Position numbers and translations under genes: made by a program | Source of the DNA: Symbiodinium natans | Lineage: Eukaryota > Sar > Dinophyceae > Suessiales > Symbiodiniaceae | Direction of reading: 5' to 3' | DNA: 64,000 nt | Assembly: GCA_905221605.1 (NCBI GenBank) | Contig: CAJNDS010000136.1 | Span: forward strand, 186,001-250,000 | Shown: one piece after another, positions 11,854 through 23,800 of the stretch | How positions within the stretch are numbered: the stretch's first letter is position 1 | Layout: every line of letters starts with the position of its first letter | Notes under the pieces: generated by a model | Databases searched by the model: none | The model's input: only the letters and a program-made list of their open reading frames with translations | Told to the model about the DNA's origin: nothing

Positions 11854-14800
11854 ATGGACTTCCAGCAGTCCGCCGAAGAGTTGCTAACCAAGCTCGACAC
11901 CTATCGTGAGCAGTTGGCCCAAGTCGAGGAGGCGGTCGGCTTCTTTTTTGGGTTCCCCTACTAGCCCTATGCGAACCCCCCTAGGGTTTAGGGTTTAGGG
12001 TTTGGGGTTTAGGGTTTAGGGTTTAGGGTTTAGGGTTTGGGGCCTCTCCCCCCCTAGGTTCCCCCTCCCGAATTAGCCTTAACTAAGCTTAATTATCCCA
12101 AAAAAGCCTTAACCATGGGGAACTCATGAGCTTCGCTCGCAGAAGGTTTGCACTAGGAGGGGATTCTCTGTATTATGGGCCCTTGTTTTCCGGGGGTACC
12201 CTAAACCCTCAGGTCCGATGCCCGAAGCAGGGCGTCCCTACCTAAATCCTAAATCCTAAACCCTAGACCCTAGACCCTAAACCCTAAACTCCCCTAAACC
12301 CTAAACCCTAAACCCTAAGCCCTAAACCCTAAACCCTAAACCCTAAACCCTAAACCCTAAACCCTAAACCCTAAACCCCAAACCCCAAACCCCAAACCCC
12401 AAACCCCAAACCCCAAACCCTAAACCCTAAACCCTAAACCCTAAACCCTCAACAGGCCCTCGAGCAGCAGCCCGATGAACCGTCCCTGGTGAAGCTGAAG
12501 AACGACCTCACAGAGGTCGCGGCCTCACATTCCAGGGTGGGCCTAGGGCGTCGACGTTCGAGCGTTCTGAATCATTCCACCGTGGGCAAAGGCCCAAGCG
12601 GCCTAGCGACCCCTCCGCTTCGTGCCCAGGTCATTGTCTTGACAGAGGACTTGGTCAAGTACCAGGTGAGGGCATGAACGGCGAGTTCTGAGAGCATATT
12701 TATGAGGGTGCAGCTCTTGTGGCACCATACTCCCACAGCGCTTGCTTCTGAGCCCCTGGCGTGGAGTCCCCACGCTCCGGTGCTTTTCTTCTTGCTTCCT
12801 CTTTGAACCCGTAGTGCTCAGGCTCAATGACGCACTAACGATGCGCCACATTGCATTGCATTTCTAGGTTCTGACACCCTGACCCCTGCCTAACAGGGTA
12901 CCAAGTCTCAAAACCTCTCCAAGCAGGTGTGGCGATAAACTTGCGCACGTCCTGTGCTATGCAGTTGGCCTGGGCTTGAAAACGACACGCGGCGAAGTTG
13001 TCGGTCATGTCCCGGCTTGCCCGGCGTCCGGGCTCGCCGCTGATCCTCCTTGGACTCCTCACGACCTTGAGCGCCTGCTGCTTTGTCTGCGGGCCCAAGG
13101 CCTTGAGAAGGATTGGCCCGTCGAATGACATCCGCCGGCTCGGTGCCGTGGCTGATGCGCCGGTGCTTCAGGGGCTCAGGACCCAGGCTGACATGGCCCG
13201 AAATGTTACGGAGGAGGAGTTCTGGCGTCTTGTTGACGACTCCAAGATCACAGAGGTGATGATTGTGTCTTGGAGCGGGAAGACAGTCCTAGCTCGCGTG
13301 GCAGGCGAGTTAGTGGCTGTTGAGGAAGAGAGTGACGTGGAAGACCTCCGGAACGAGCTGCTCGTCCGCGGCATTCCCGTGCGATACCCGGCCGGAGAGG
13401 CATTGACTGAGGAGGACGCGCTCGCACAAGCCGAGCTGAGCTCCGAAGGCCCAGTCGCCGGCGGGCTCCTGTCCGCGCTGGCCCTCGGAATTGCCGACAG
13501 CTTGGTGGAGATCAGCGCCTCAGTGGCGGTGCCGGCTTCTTGGCAGCCCAGGGGTGCCCTTTGCCCTCTTTTGTGTTGGTTCTGGGTTCCCTTATAAAGT
13601 AACCCTAAACCCTAAACCCCAAACCCTAAACCCTAAACCCCAGACCCTAAACCCAAAACCCCAGACCCTAAGCCCTAAACCCTAAACCCCAAACCCTAAA
13701 CCCTAAACCCTAAACCCTAAACCCTAAACACCAAGGCTTTGGAGGTGGAGGGCCAGTCCCTCTTTGAGGCCAAGCCAGCGGATGCGGTCATGGCGGAGGA
13801 CATCGGCCTCTTCAACAAGGAGCCTAAGAGGGTTCTCAGAGAGACCTAGGGTTTAGGGTTTAGGGTTTAGGGTTTCGGGTTTAGGGTTTAGGGTTTAGGG
13901 TTTAGGGTTTAGGGTTCAGGGTTTAGGGTTTAGGGTTTAGGGTTTCTGGCAGTCACCAAGTCCCAGTTGCAAAGGGGTTTTGGGTTTAGAGTTTTTTTTC
14001 TTTTATCAACCCTCCTCTCAAGGACCTTCGCATCATTGGCCAGGCAGTACAAGGCGTCGAGCGTTCGGTGGAGGCCGATGTCCAGGCTGCCGAGAACCTC
14101 GCATCCCAGGAGGCGACGGAAGCCACCGGAGTTTTGGGAACGTGGCTGCTGTCGGTGGAAAAGTGGAGTCAGGACGTTTGGACTGGTCTCTGGTCCAACC
14201 ATGCACCTGGCTTCTAGGCTGCTGAAGGAGTTCAATGTTTTGTTATGTACCCCGAAATCCTAAACCCTAAACCCTAGCTTGTCCGAGCATGAGCGAAGAA
14301 ACCCTCGACCCTAAACCCTACTAAAACCTAAACCGTAAACCCTAAACCCTAAACCCTACACCTTGAGTTCTTGACAGAAGGTCCCTGCATTACCAACTGT
14401 ATTTGGGTCTTTGTTTGGGGCGGGCATGGGGTGAGCGAATGAGTCATGCAGGGACCTTTCAGTGCCTTTCCGAGTAGGTACCTGCACTCTTGAACGAGGA
14501 TCATCACGTAGTCCCCTGTGGAGTACTGCTGAGTAGCCTCTTCATGCCTTGGTGGGTCTTTGGCCCTTTGTGATTTGGATGTGGTGGTTCATGCAGACTC
14601 TGAAGGGGTTAGGCGAACGAACTGACTTGACATAGACATCTCCCTGCAGAGTGTCCGAGAGGTCAGCTCAGCGGGTAGCAAGAAAAAGCCCTAAACCCTA
14701 AACCCTAAACCCTAAACCCTAAACCCTAAACCCTAAACCCTAAACTCTAAGCCCTAAGCCCTAAGCCCTAAGCCCTAAACCCTAAACCCTAAACCCTAAA

Positions 14801-17800
14801 CCCTAAACCCTGTACCTAAGTTTCATCCTTACGACGAGACCCAAGGCTTGGGCGGGGTCATCGAGGACAGCTTCATGGGCCTTCTCTCGGCCGTCTCCCT
14901 GTTTTCACTCCTCCAGATGGCCTTCCTCAAGAGGAAGTCGAACTCCTTCAGCGGCTAGGACCCAGAGTAGTTTAGGGTTCGGGGTTTAGGGTTCAGGGTT
15001 TCTAGGTCTCAGTGCATTTACTCCCTTTTTGTATAAAGGGTTTGGGTTCCCTTACAAGCCCCTTAAACCCAAAAAGACCCAGAGCAGGCCCGTACTCTGT
15101 TTTTTTTTTTTGTTTTGTTTCGGGTTCCCTTGTAAGCCCCTTTAAACCAGCAAAGGGCGACTCTTTTTTTCCTAGGTTGCTCTTGGGTCTAGGTGGGTTG
15201 ATGCACACCGCGACTGGGGCCATGCAGATTGGGGTGGTTCTCTACGCCATCATCGAGGAGCGCTGCCTGCGTGAGTCGCCGGGTGTGCTGTGGGCGATCT
15301 CCACGTGGATCATCTTCATGGTGAACAACATCACGATGTGGCCGTTGCTCAAGTACTTCCGTGGTCCTGAGGTGCAGCGCGTGCTCTTCAAGCTTGCATA
15401 CTCCTTCATCATCTCTTTCCAGGGCATCCATGCCATCGCCTGGTCGTATCAGTACCCCTGGCTGTACTGGATCGTCATGCCGTACTGGTTCTGGAGTGTG
15501 AAGAAGCTTTTCGAGAGTTCCGACAACATTCTCGCCCTCGTTCCGGAGGGTGCCGTGCTTTTCTGCAGTATGCCTTTTTGGCTTTTTGCTCTTCTGGATC
15601 TCTTGTTTTGGTATGCATTTAACAAATCCCTCTTGCCCTCAAGGGTTTGGGGTTTAGGGTTCAGCGTTTAGGGCTGGTTGCTGAAAACCCTAAACCCTAA
15701 ACCCTAAACCCTAAACCCTAAACCCTAAACCCTAAACCCTAAACCCTAAACCCTAAACCCTAAACCCTGTTGCAACAGGGTTGGTTGCTGAACCGCACAG
15801 GCACAGTACCAGCAGCTCTCCAAGAGTCGGCCAAAAGGAGAGTCAAGGGCACCTGGGCTCTTGTTCAGTTAGGGTTTAGGGTTTCAGGGTTTAGGGTTTA
15901 GGGTTTAGGTTTTAGGGTTTAGGGTTTAGGGTTTAGGTTTTAGGGTTTAGGGTGTAGGGTGTAGGGTTTAGGGTTTAGGGTGTAGGGTGTAGGGTTTAGG
16001 GTTTGGGGTTTAGGGTTTGAGGGATGTTAAGCCAGGGTGTAGGGTTACCTTAGGGTTTCCGTTGAAAAGAGGGTTTATTTCGATAGGGTTTAATGACATT
16101 CAGGCATGTTGAACCAAGGTTGATGAGGTTCCCAGGCACCTGACTTAAGAGAGTTCCTTGAAACCAAGAAACTGCAAGGCATCCAGAATGACACGCCCAC
16201 TTGGGTGTACTCCATCCTCAACTTCGGGGGTGCTGTTTTCGACAACGCCTACATGGCGGTGTACACTTGGCGGGGGCCTTCGGGGTTCTGGGGCTGGTCC
16301 GCCGCCAACATCCCAGCCGTGACTTCTCTGTTGGGTAGTAGAGAATGGGGGGATATAGGGTGCCCTGTATCATCCCTTAAGGGGTATATAAGGTACCCTA
16401 CATAATCCCTTAAAGGGTATATTATAGGGCTCGAATTCCCTCATTCCCTGCTAGCCAACAGTAAGGTGAATGACCATTTGCGTACGGGGCTGGTCAAGCC
16501 GTGCTTTGGGTCCCTGACCATCTCCGTGCTGGTCTTCCTGGCCACCCTGGTCTACCGGAAGAAAGTCGACAGAAACCTCGCGCTGGCACTCAACGTCGTG
16601 CTGGCCAGTGTCTTGCTGTTGGTTACGAGGAAATGAGGGAATGAGGGTACCCTACATCCCCCTCCAATCACCCTTTAAGGGATTATATAGGGCACCCTAA
16701 ATCCCCCATTCCCGACTCACCAACGGTAACCCTAAACCCTAAACCCCAAGCCCTAAACCCTAAACCCTAAACCCAAAACCCTAAGGTGTGGGTCCTTGGC
16801 TCATTCTCTACTACCACAAGCTGGTCGACTTCGATGAGCCCTGGCAACCCGAGCTCAATGGCGATTGGCCCTCTTCGGCCTACCTGGTGACTTGCTGTTG
16901 GTTAGTAACGGTTAGTTGGGAATGGGGGAAGGAGCTACCCTATATAATCCCTTAAAGGGTATGCTATAGGGGGATATAGGGTACCCTCATTCCCTCCTTC
17001 CCTCATATTCTCATTCCCTACTAACCGAAAGTAAGGTGAACCACTTGGCTGACATTCCGGCACTCCTTGCGATCCCCCTGAGCCTCTTCGGCGCATCCAT
17101 GCAGCCCGCAGTGGCTGTTGACGCAGTGAGCCAACTGAGCCAGTAAGCCTGGATTGATATGAAGCAGGGTTTATATTGCTGTTCTTGGTGAGTGTATGTA
17201 AGGTTATGGATATATACCCTACTTCATATCATCCGGGCCATGTCTTCCTTAGGCCCAACTCAGTCACACAGCTGTGCCGACGTGCTGCCTTCGGTTGAGG
17301 GATGTTCGGGCCGTGGCACGGGCTGTGTCACGGCTCAGGTTGTGGCTGAACCGGATGTAAACGCAGGACGATCGAAGTGCCATCTGACCCGACTTATGCC
17401 AGAAGCGACTGTCTTTGCATTTGAAGAAAAGCATGCCCCGGCCGCCTGCAGAGTCTTCATGCCAGCCCGAACGCGGTGAATGCCTTAGAGCCTTGAGCCC
17501 TCAACATCAGCCCAAACCTTTCAACACCTCAGCCTCCTCAAGCCCGAAACCCTAAACCCTAAACCCTAAACCCCAAACCCTAAACCCTAAACCCTAAAGC
17601 CTAAACCCTAAACCCTAAACCCTAAACCCCAACTGAAAGCGCCCTAAACACCCCCTGCGGAGGCAGCGGCACCTACAGAAGCCGAGACCGGCGCCGAGAC
17701 GGCCGGCCGGGCGAGCGCCCCACCACTGCATCCCGGCGTGGAATTTGGTCCTTTAGGGCTCCAGGAGGTTTAGGGTTTAGGGTTTAGGGTTTAGGGTTTA

Positions 17801-20800
17801 GGGTGTTCCAAAGTGCCGCGGTCCCGACCCGCGCCAGTGGTGGCGGGTCGGGCCGCCTCGGTGCGGCGGATCCCACCCCAGCCACCCAAACTGCCGCCTT
17901 TTTCGGGTTTAGAGCGGTCTACCCGCCACGGCCCCCCTATCAAGGGGGCTTACACCTCGAGTCTCCCCGCTGGCCGGGGTGGGACGTGTTGACTGCTGCT
18001 GTTGCTTGAGCCTACACTTTCCTGGATCAACAGGGAGCGGGACAATCTGTTTCACCCATACTATGTTTAAGACACCCTCAAGCCCAATTCCGGACCCAAG
18101 CTCATTCATATGGCAGAATGGCGAGGGCCAAGCGCGGAAGGCCCGGCCACCCACTGGCGCAAGGGCCCTGGCGGGGGTAACTGCGGGGGCGACCCTGGCG
18201 GGGGCGACCCTGGCGGGGGCAACCCTGGCACGGGCAACCCTGGAAGGGGCAAGGCGAGGTTTTTTTGTATTAAAAATACTTTCTTATTTCCTTGCTGGCT
18301 CAAAACCCAACTTTTCAACTTTTGGGCTTCCTATACCCTAGAAGTCAAACACAGGTTTTAGAAACAGGCTCTAAGGCAAAGGCGGTTCCCGAAACAGGCG
18401 AGGGTGATTCACGCACTCTTTTTTCCTGAGGTTTGGAGAGGTCTTTGCACGTGTTGCCGAGGAGAAGTGTCATTTAGTCTGCCAAAGCTTCTGATCCATC
18501 AGTGGCCACTGCAGCGCCTTCGTTTTCTTGCGGTCTTATTGTGCTTCAGATACCAAATCAGATCGAGACCATACAAGTTTCGATATCAAATTCGTGGCAT
18601 TTTTCAGACATGCAACCCCAGGCTCTTGCTCATCTTCAATCTCAGTGCCCGGAGCCTTCCCGAGAAAAGTGACGACAAATAAGCGCAAAAGACAGGGTAC
18701 CTGTGAGGCCTCTGCATATTCACCAACTCACAATAGGACAACACAATGGTTTCAGCGAAATCTAGCCAAGCCTGCTTCTGAGTCATCTTTGCAGCCCTGG
18801 CAAGAGCAGCTTGGGCATCTTTGCCCAAAGAGGCAGGCATAGCGTCAGCCAGCCCACAAAACGAGTCAAGCTTGTAGCGCCACTGCAAAAATGTCTGCGG
18901 CCAAGCAGCAGAACATAAAGTCTTGTTGCAGGACGAAGCGCGTGCACGCAAGACTGACGTGTGATTCACGTCTGTTTTGGTGTGATTTTACTGATAGAGG
19001 ATGTCGTGAAAACAGGCAAATCCCGAAACGGGCGTTCGCGCGAAAAAACCTGCTTTCACACGAAAAAAACCTGTTTTCACGCAGTTTTCACGCGTGATTC
19101 ACGCCCTTTCACGGCCGTTTTCCCTTATAAGGCCGAAACACCTGTGCAAAAAACTAGACCACAATTAGGCCCCACATGAGCGTGAATCACGAACACGGTG
19201 GTGTGATCACTAGTGCTCCTTGGAACAGGCGATCGCCGCAATCATCGTATGTCATTGCAGCAAGTTCGAAAGCAACGTGAGCACGCCAAAAATGCTGGCA
19301 CACAGACACACGCGATAGCTTGGGCTGTCCACCCTACGTGAGGCCAAGACGTTCCCTCAAAGCACGCTTCATGATGCAAGTACCTGCAAGTGGTCCTTAT
19401 TTGATGGATGTAGATCTTCAGATTGAGCCCAGAATCTATTTGGGCCAGAAAGCAGCTTCCCAACTAGCAGTGCTTTTTGTTCGCAATTTTGCAGCTGGAG
19501 GGCATCATGTGGGACTGCAATTGTCATCCAAACCCATGGCAAGCATCAGGCAACAGGTGGTCGCGAACATCCAAAGTTTTTTTTGTGCGATGAGTATCAT
19601 GTCTGTTGGGACCAGGGTCGGCACGACATAGATAGACGCATCGTCAAATGTGCATGAATGCATGCTTTTTTCATTGTGGACCACAGAGCTGAAGTCTCAG
19701 CTCTTCTTTCCTTTGCGGATCTTTGCGGTCATCATCTACATGGGCGCTAGAGGTGCGCATCATCGCCCCCAAATAGGCGTTAGGGGCACCAAAACCAACT
19801 AGCGGCAAAGGCGGTTTCCTAAACGGGCTTGGATTCCCAAAGTATTAGGTAGTTTATTCTGAAAGTTCCAACTTTTATTTCCTTGGGTTTTGGGCCAGTA
19901 AGTTTCTCTCTCTACATATATATATATATATATATATATGTCAACCCTGGCGGGGGCAACCCTGGCGGGGCCCTGGCGGGGGTGACTACTAATGGGAAAC
20001 CCTGGCAATTAATTAATAGAGAACTTTGACAGGGCCCTTCGCACTTGAAGCCCTGCTCGGCAACTAAACAAAACTTCATAGAGAAGGACGACGAAGCCTC
20101 GCCAGCGCGCGAAGAGGACGAGGTGCGTAGGGCCGTCGCAGAGAAGGTGCACAATTCCTGGCAACCCTGGCGGGGGCAACCCTGGCAGGGGCAACCCTGG
20201 CAGGGGCAACCCTGGCAGGGGCAACCCTGCCGGGGGCAACCCTGGCGGGGCAACCCTGGCGCGGGCAACCCTTCCCTGGCGTGGCGGGGGCAACCCTGGT
20301 GGGGGGGCAACCTGGCCGGGGGGGGCAACCCTGGTGGGGGGGGTGGGGGCAACCCTGGCGGGGGCAACCCTGGCGGGGGCAACCCTAGCGGGGGAACTCC
20401 TGGCGGGGGCAACCCTGGCGGGGGCAACCCTGGCGGGGGCAACCCTGGCGGGGGCAACCCTGGCGGGGGCAACCCTGGCGGGGGCAACCCTGGCGGGGGC
20501 AACCCTGGCGGGGGCAACCCTGGCGGTGGCAACCCTGGCGGGGGCAACCTGGCGGGGGCAACAGCTTCTTAGGCCCGACCTCCCCCGCCGGGGTCGCGCG
20601 TCGGGGGTTTAGGGTTAATCCATTATTACATTGTGCCCTATGGCTAGCAGGAATGCATCAGGTGTGGCAAGCTCGATCTGCTTGGCAAAGCAAGCAGATC
20701 TCGAAGCGGTAGCGTTCAGTTGTACCGGCCGCCGCCTGGCGCGGGCGGCCTATGGTGCAGGGTTTATAACTATAGGGTTTAGGGTTTAGGGCTTAACCCC

Positions 20801-23800
20801 TCGGCTCTTAGTGTCAGGGTTTTTGTGAAAAGGGTTTGGGGTTCAGGTTTTAGGGTTTTGGGCTGAGGGGTAAAGGGTTTCGGGCTGGTTTAACACCCGG
20901 TTCTTAGTGTTTGGTTTTTATGCCTGCAAGAAATAGCGGGTTGCACTTGAGGTGCCGGTGCGCCTCCCGGCGAGTCAGTCCAGTCTTAGGATAATTAAAT
21001 GTTTTAGGGTGTAGGATTGAAACCAGCCCCAACAGGTTTAGGGCTTAAGGCTTCGCGAATAAATTGGGGTTTAGGGAGTGAGGTTTAGGGTTTGAGGTTA
21101 GGGCTCAAGTTTTCGGTTGCTTTTCCTTTGGGCAGAGGGGTTTGGGGGAGGTGAGGGAGTTCGGGGAGGTGAGTTGCGTCTAAGCCACAAGCTCAGTTCT
21201 CTAGATTATGGTCCCTTTTCGGGTGTCGTAGTATCAGGGGCCGCCGTAGAATGGTAACCCCAAAAGGGACCAGACTTTAGAGATCTGACCATATATCACC
21301 CCAAGCTCTTAAACCCTCAACCCTAAACCCTCAACCCTAAACGCACCCTAAACCCTAAACCCTAAACCCTAAACCCTAAACCCTAAACCCTAAACCCTAA
21401 ACCCTAAACCCTAAACCCTAAACCCTAAACCCTAAACCCGAAACCCTAAACCCTAAACCCTAAACCCTAAACCCTAAACCCTAAACCCTAAACCCTAAAC
21501 CCTAAACCCTAAACCCTAAACCCTAAACTCTAAACCCTAAACCCTAAACCCTAAACCCGGTGGCTTCTTTTGCGTTCGTGCAGGGTTTAGGGTCGCATCC
21601 AGCCAAGGCCCCAGCCGACTACTCGCTCGGCCGCTGGTCCTTTACAGGGTTCGGTTTAGGGTTTAGGGTTTAGGGTTTAGGGTTTAGGGTTTAGGGTTTA
21701 GGTTTTTGGGCTTAGTTTAGGGTTTAGGGAAGGGGCTCTTTGGGTTTGGGGTTTGGGGTGTGGGGTTCAGGGTTTAGGGTGTTGGGTTTGGGCTCTAGGC
21801 TTTAGGGTTTAGAGCTCCCGGCTGATAAACCGAAGATCCCTAAACCCTAAACCCTAAACCCTAAACCCTAAACCCTAAACCCTAAACCCTGGGAACAAGA
21901 CGCCTCTAAAAGCATGTCTTTGTAGCCTTGGAGAAGCCGGGGAGCCTTGGCTCTTGAGGCATTTGAAAGGCCTGTTTCAGTGTTACAGAATTGGGTTTAG
22001 GGTTTATAGGGTTTAGGGTTTGACCTGATGTGGGCCGCCGGATATTGAAGGGGGTAATGTGTTCTATTTCTCGTGGCTTGCTTTCCTGTTTGAACCTTGC
22101 CGGCCTTGTGCGAGAGCCGCAAAAACCCTTTTAAGCCCCCCGAAGAGCACCAACTTTCCTGAACCCCCTAAACCCCCCTAAGCCCCCCTCTAAAGCCACC
22201 CCGAGCCCCCCTAAACCCCTCAAACACTAAACCCTAAACCCCAAACCCCAAACCCCAAACCCCAAACCCCAAACCCCAAACCCCAAACCCTAAACCCTAA
22301 ACCCCAAACCCCAAACCCTAAACCCTAAACCCTAAACCCTAAACCCTAAACCCAAGGTGGGCAAGTCGGTCCACACTGCCCTGGTGGGGCGGACCTGCGA
22401 GGCGTTCTTCGAGCAGAAGTGGTACAACGGCCCCTTCGCTGGGGGGGGGGGGGGTGGGGTTGGGGTTAGGGTTTAGGGTTCAGGGTTTAGGGTTTAGGGT
22501 TTAGGGTTTAGGGTTTGGGGTTTGGGGTTTGGGGTTTTGGGGTTTGGGTTTTGGGTTTGGGGTTTGGGGTTTGGGGTTTGGGGTTTTGGTTTTAGGGTTT
22601 AGGGTTAGGGGGGGTTCGGGGTTTGGGGTTTGGGGTTTGGGGTTTGGGGTTTAGGGTTTAGGGTTTAGGGTTTAGGGTTGGGGGTTTTATAGAGTTTATA
22701 GCGTTTATAAGGTTTAAAGGGTTAATAGGGTTTCTAGGGTTTATCGGGCTTACAGGTTTTATAGGGTTGAAAGGGGCTTGGGGGTTTTTGCGGCGGGCTT
22801 TGGGCGCGTTTCGGTATTTGCATTGTGGGGGCCTTCAGGATTTTAAAACAGCCTCTGGTGGCTGTTTCGGCAGAATTTTGGGTTTTGGGGCTAGGGGAAA
22901 AAAGCCGTGTTTCTGGCTGGACGTTTCTCAGAATTTCGCACGCTCTTTGTTTAGGAGGTTTCAGGAGGCCATTCGAAATCATGTCTGGCAAGCTCGATGT
23001 TGGTGAGAGGGGCGGTGAACACACACAATTTCTATTTACACTGGTCTTGAGGGTTTAGGGTTTAGGGTTTGTGGTTTAGGGTTTGGGGTGGTTGGTCAGA
23101 AGATGGTGAGGGCTTGAGCTCAGCGACTAGTGAAGTGCTACTTCTTTTCCAGGAGGAGATGACAAGAGAGCGGCTTGCAAAACTGGGGGAAAACCCTAAC
23201 CCTTAAACCCTAAACCCTACCCTAAACCCCTAAACCCTAAACCCTCATCCCTAAACCCTACACCCTAAACCCTAAACCCTAAGCCCTAAACCCCCAAACC
23301 CCTAAACCCTAAACCCCGAAACCCCAAAGAGGGGGAGGGGAGGGGAAAAAGGGCGGCGGGAGCTGCAGGCGAGATCAAGTCTGTCCGCCGTGACGAGCGC
23401 GGGCAGGAGCGATGCATGGTGGAGTTCATCGGCTTCTCCAACAGCCGGGAGTTCAAGGCTGGGGATGCCCTAAGCCCTAAGCCCTAAACCCTAAACCCTA
23501 AACCCCAAACCCCAAACCCCAGACCCCAAACCCCATCGCGGGGCCCTGCGGGCAGGTGGTGCCTTACCCAGAACACCCCGCAGCCCCCGCCCCCCGCTTC
23601 CCCCCTTCCCCCCCCCCCCTCCCCGCCCCCCCAAGAGCCACGCGTTGGCAAGTAGGGTTTAGGGTCAGCTTCCAGGCTCAAAAGGGTTTATCGCTGTGCA
23701 GGTGACGGACGTCCGCCTTTTGCGGCCACCGCATCCAGCCCAATGTCAGCCAGGAACGAAGTGTCAGGCGCCGAAAGCTGGGGCGCTGTCATTGAAGAAT

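Noticed and set aside
12666-13006. Tudor domain of SPF30 expected directly after exon 3
   Set aside because: No Tudor-like frame here; the Tudor exons were found at 22.4-25.6 kb instead.
16317-17040. CRISPR-like spaced repeats
   Set aside because: The three repeats are whole inverted-repeat introns separated by exons of one open frame.
19912-20612. Gly-Gly-Asn-Pro and Pro-Pro-Gly-Leu collagen-like frames
   Set aside because: Open in several frames on both strands of the 15-bp minisatellite; low-complexity artefact, although a short real coding piece may precede it at 20085-20155.
20680-20750. Structured RNA from the hairpins GATCTGCTTGGCAAAGC and GGCCGCC..GGGCGGCC
   Set aside because: Two short hairpins only; no match to a known RNA family by eye.
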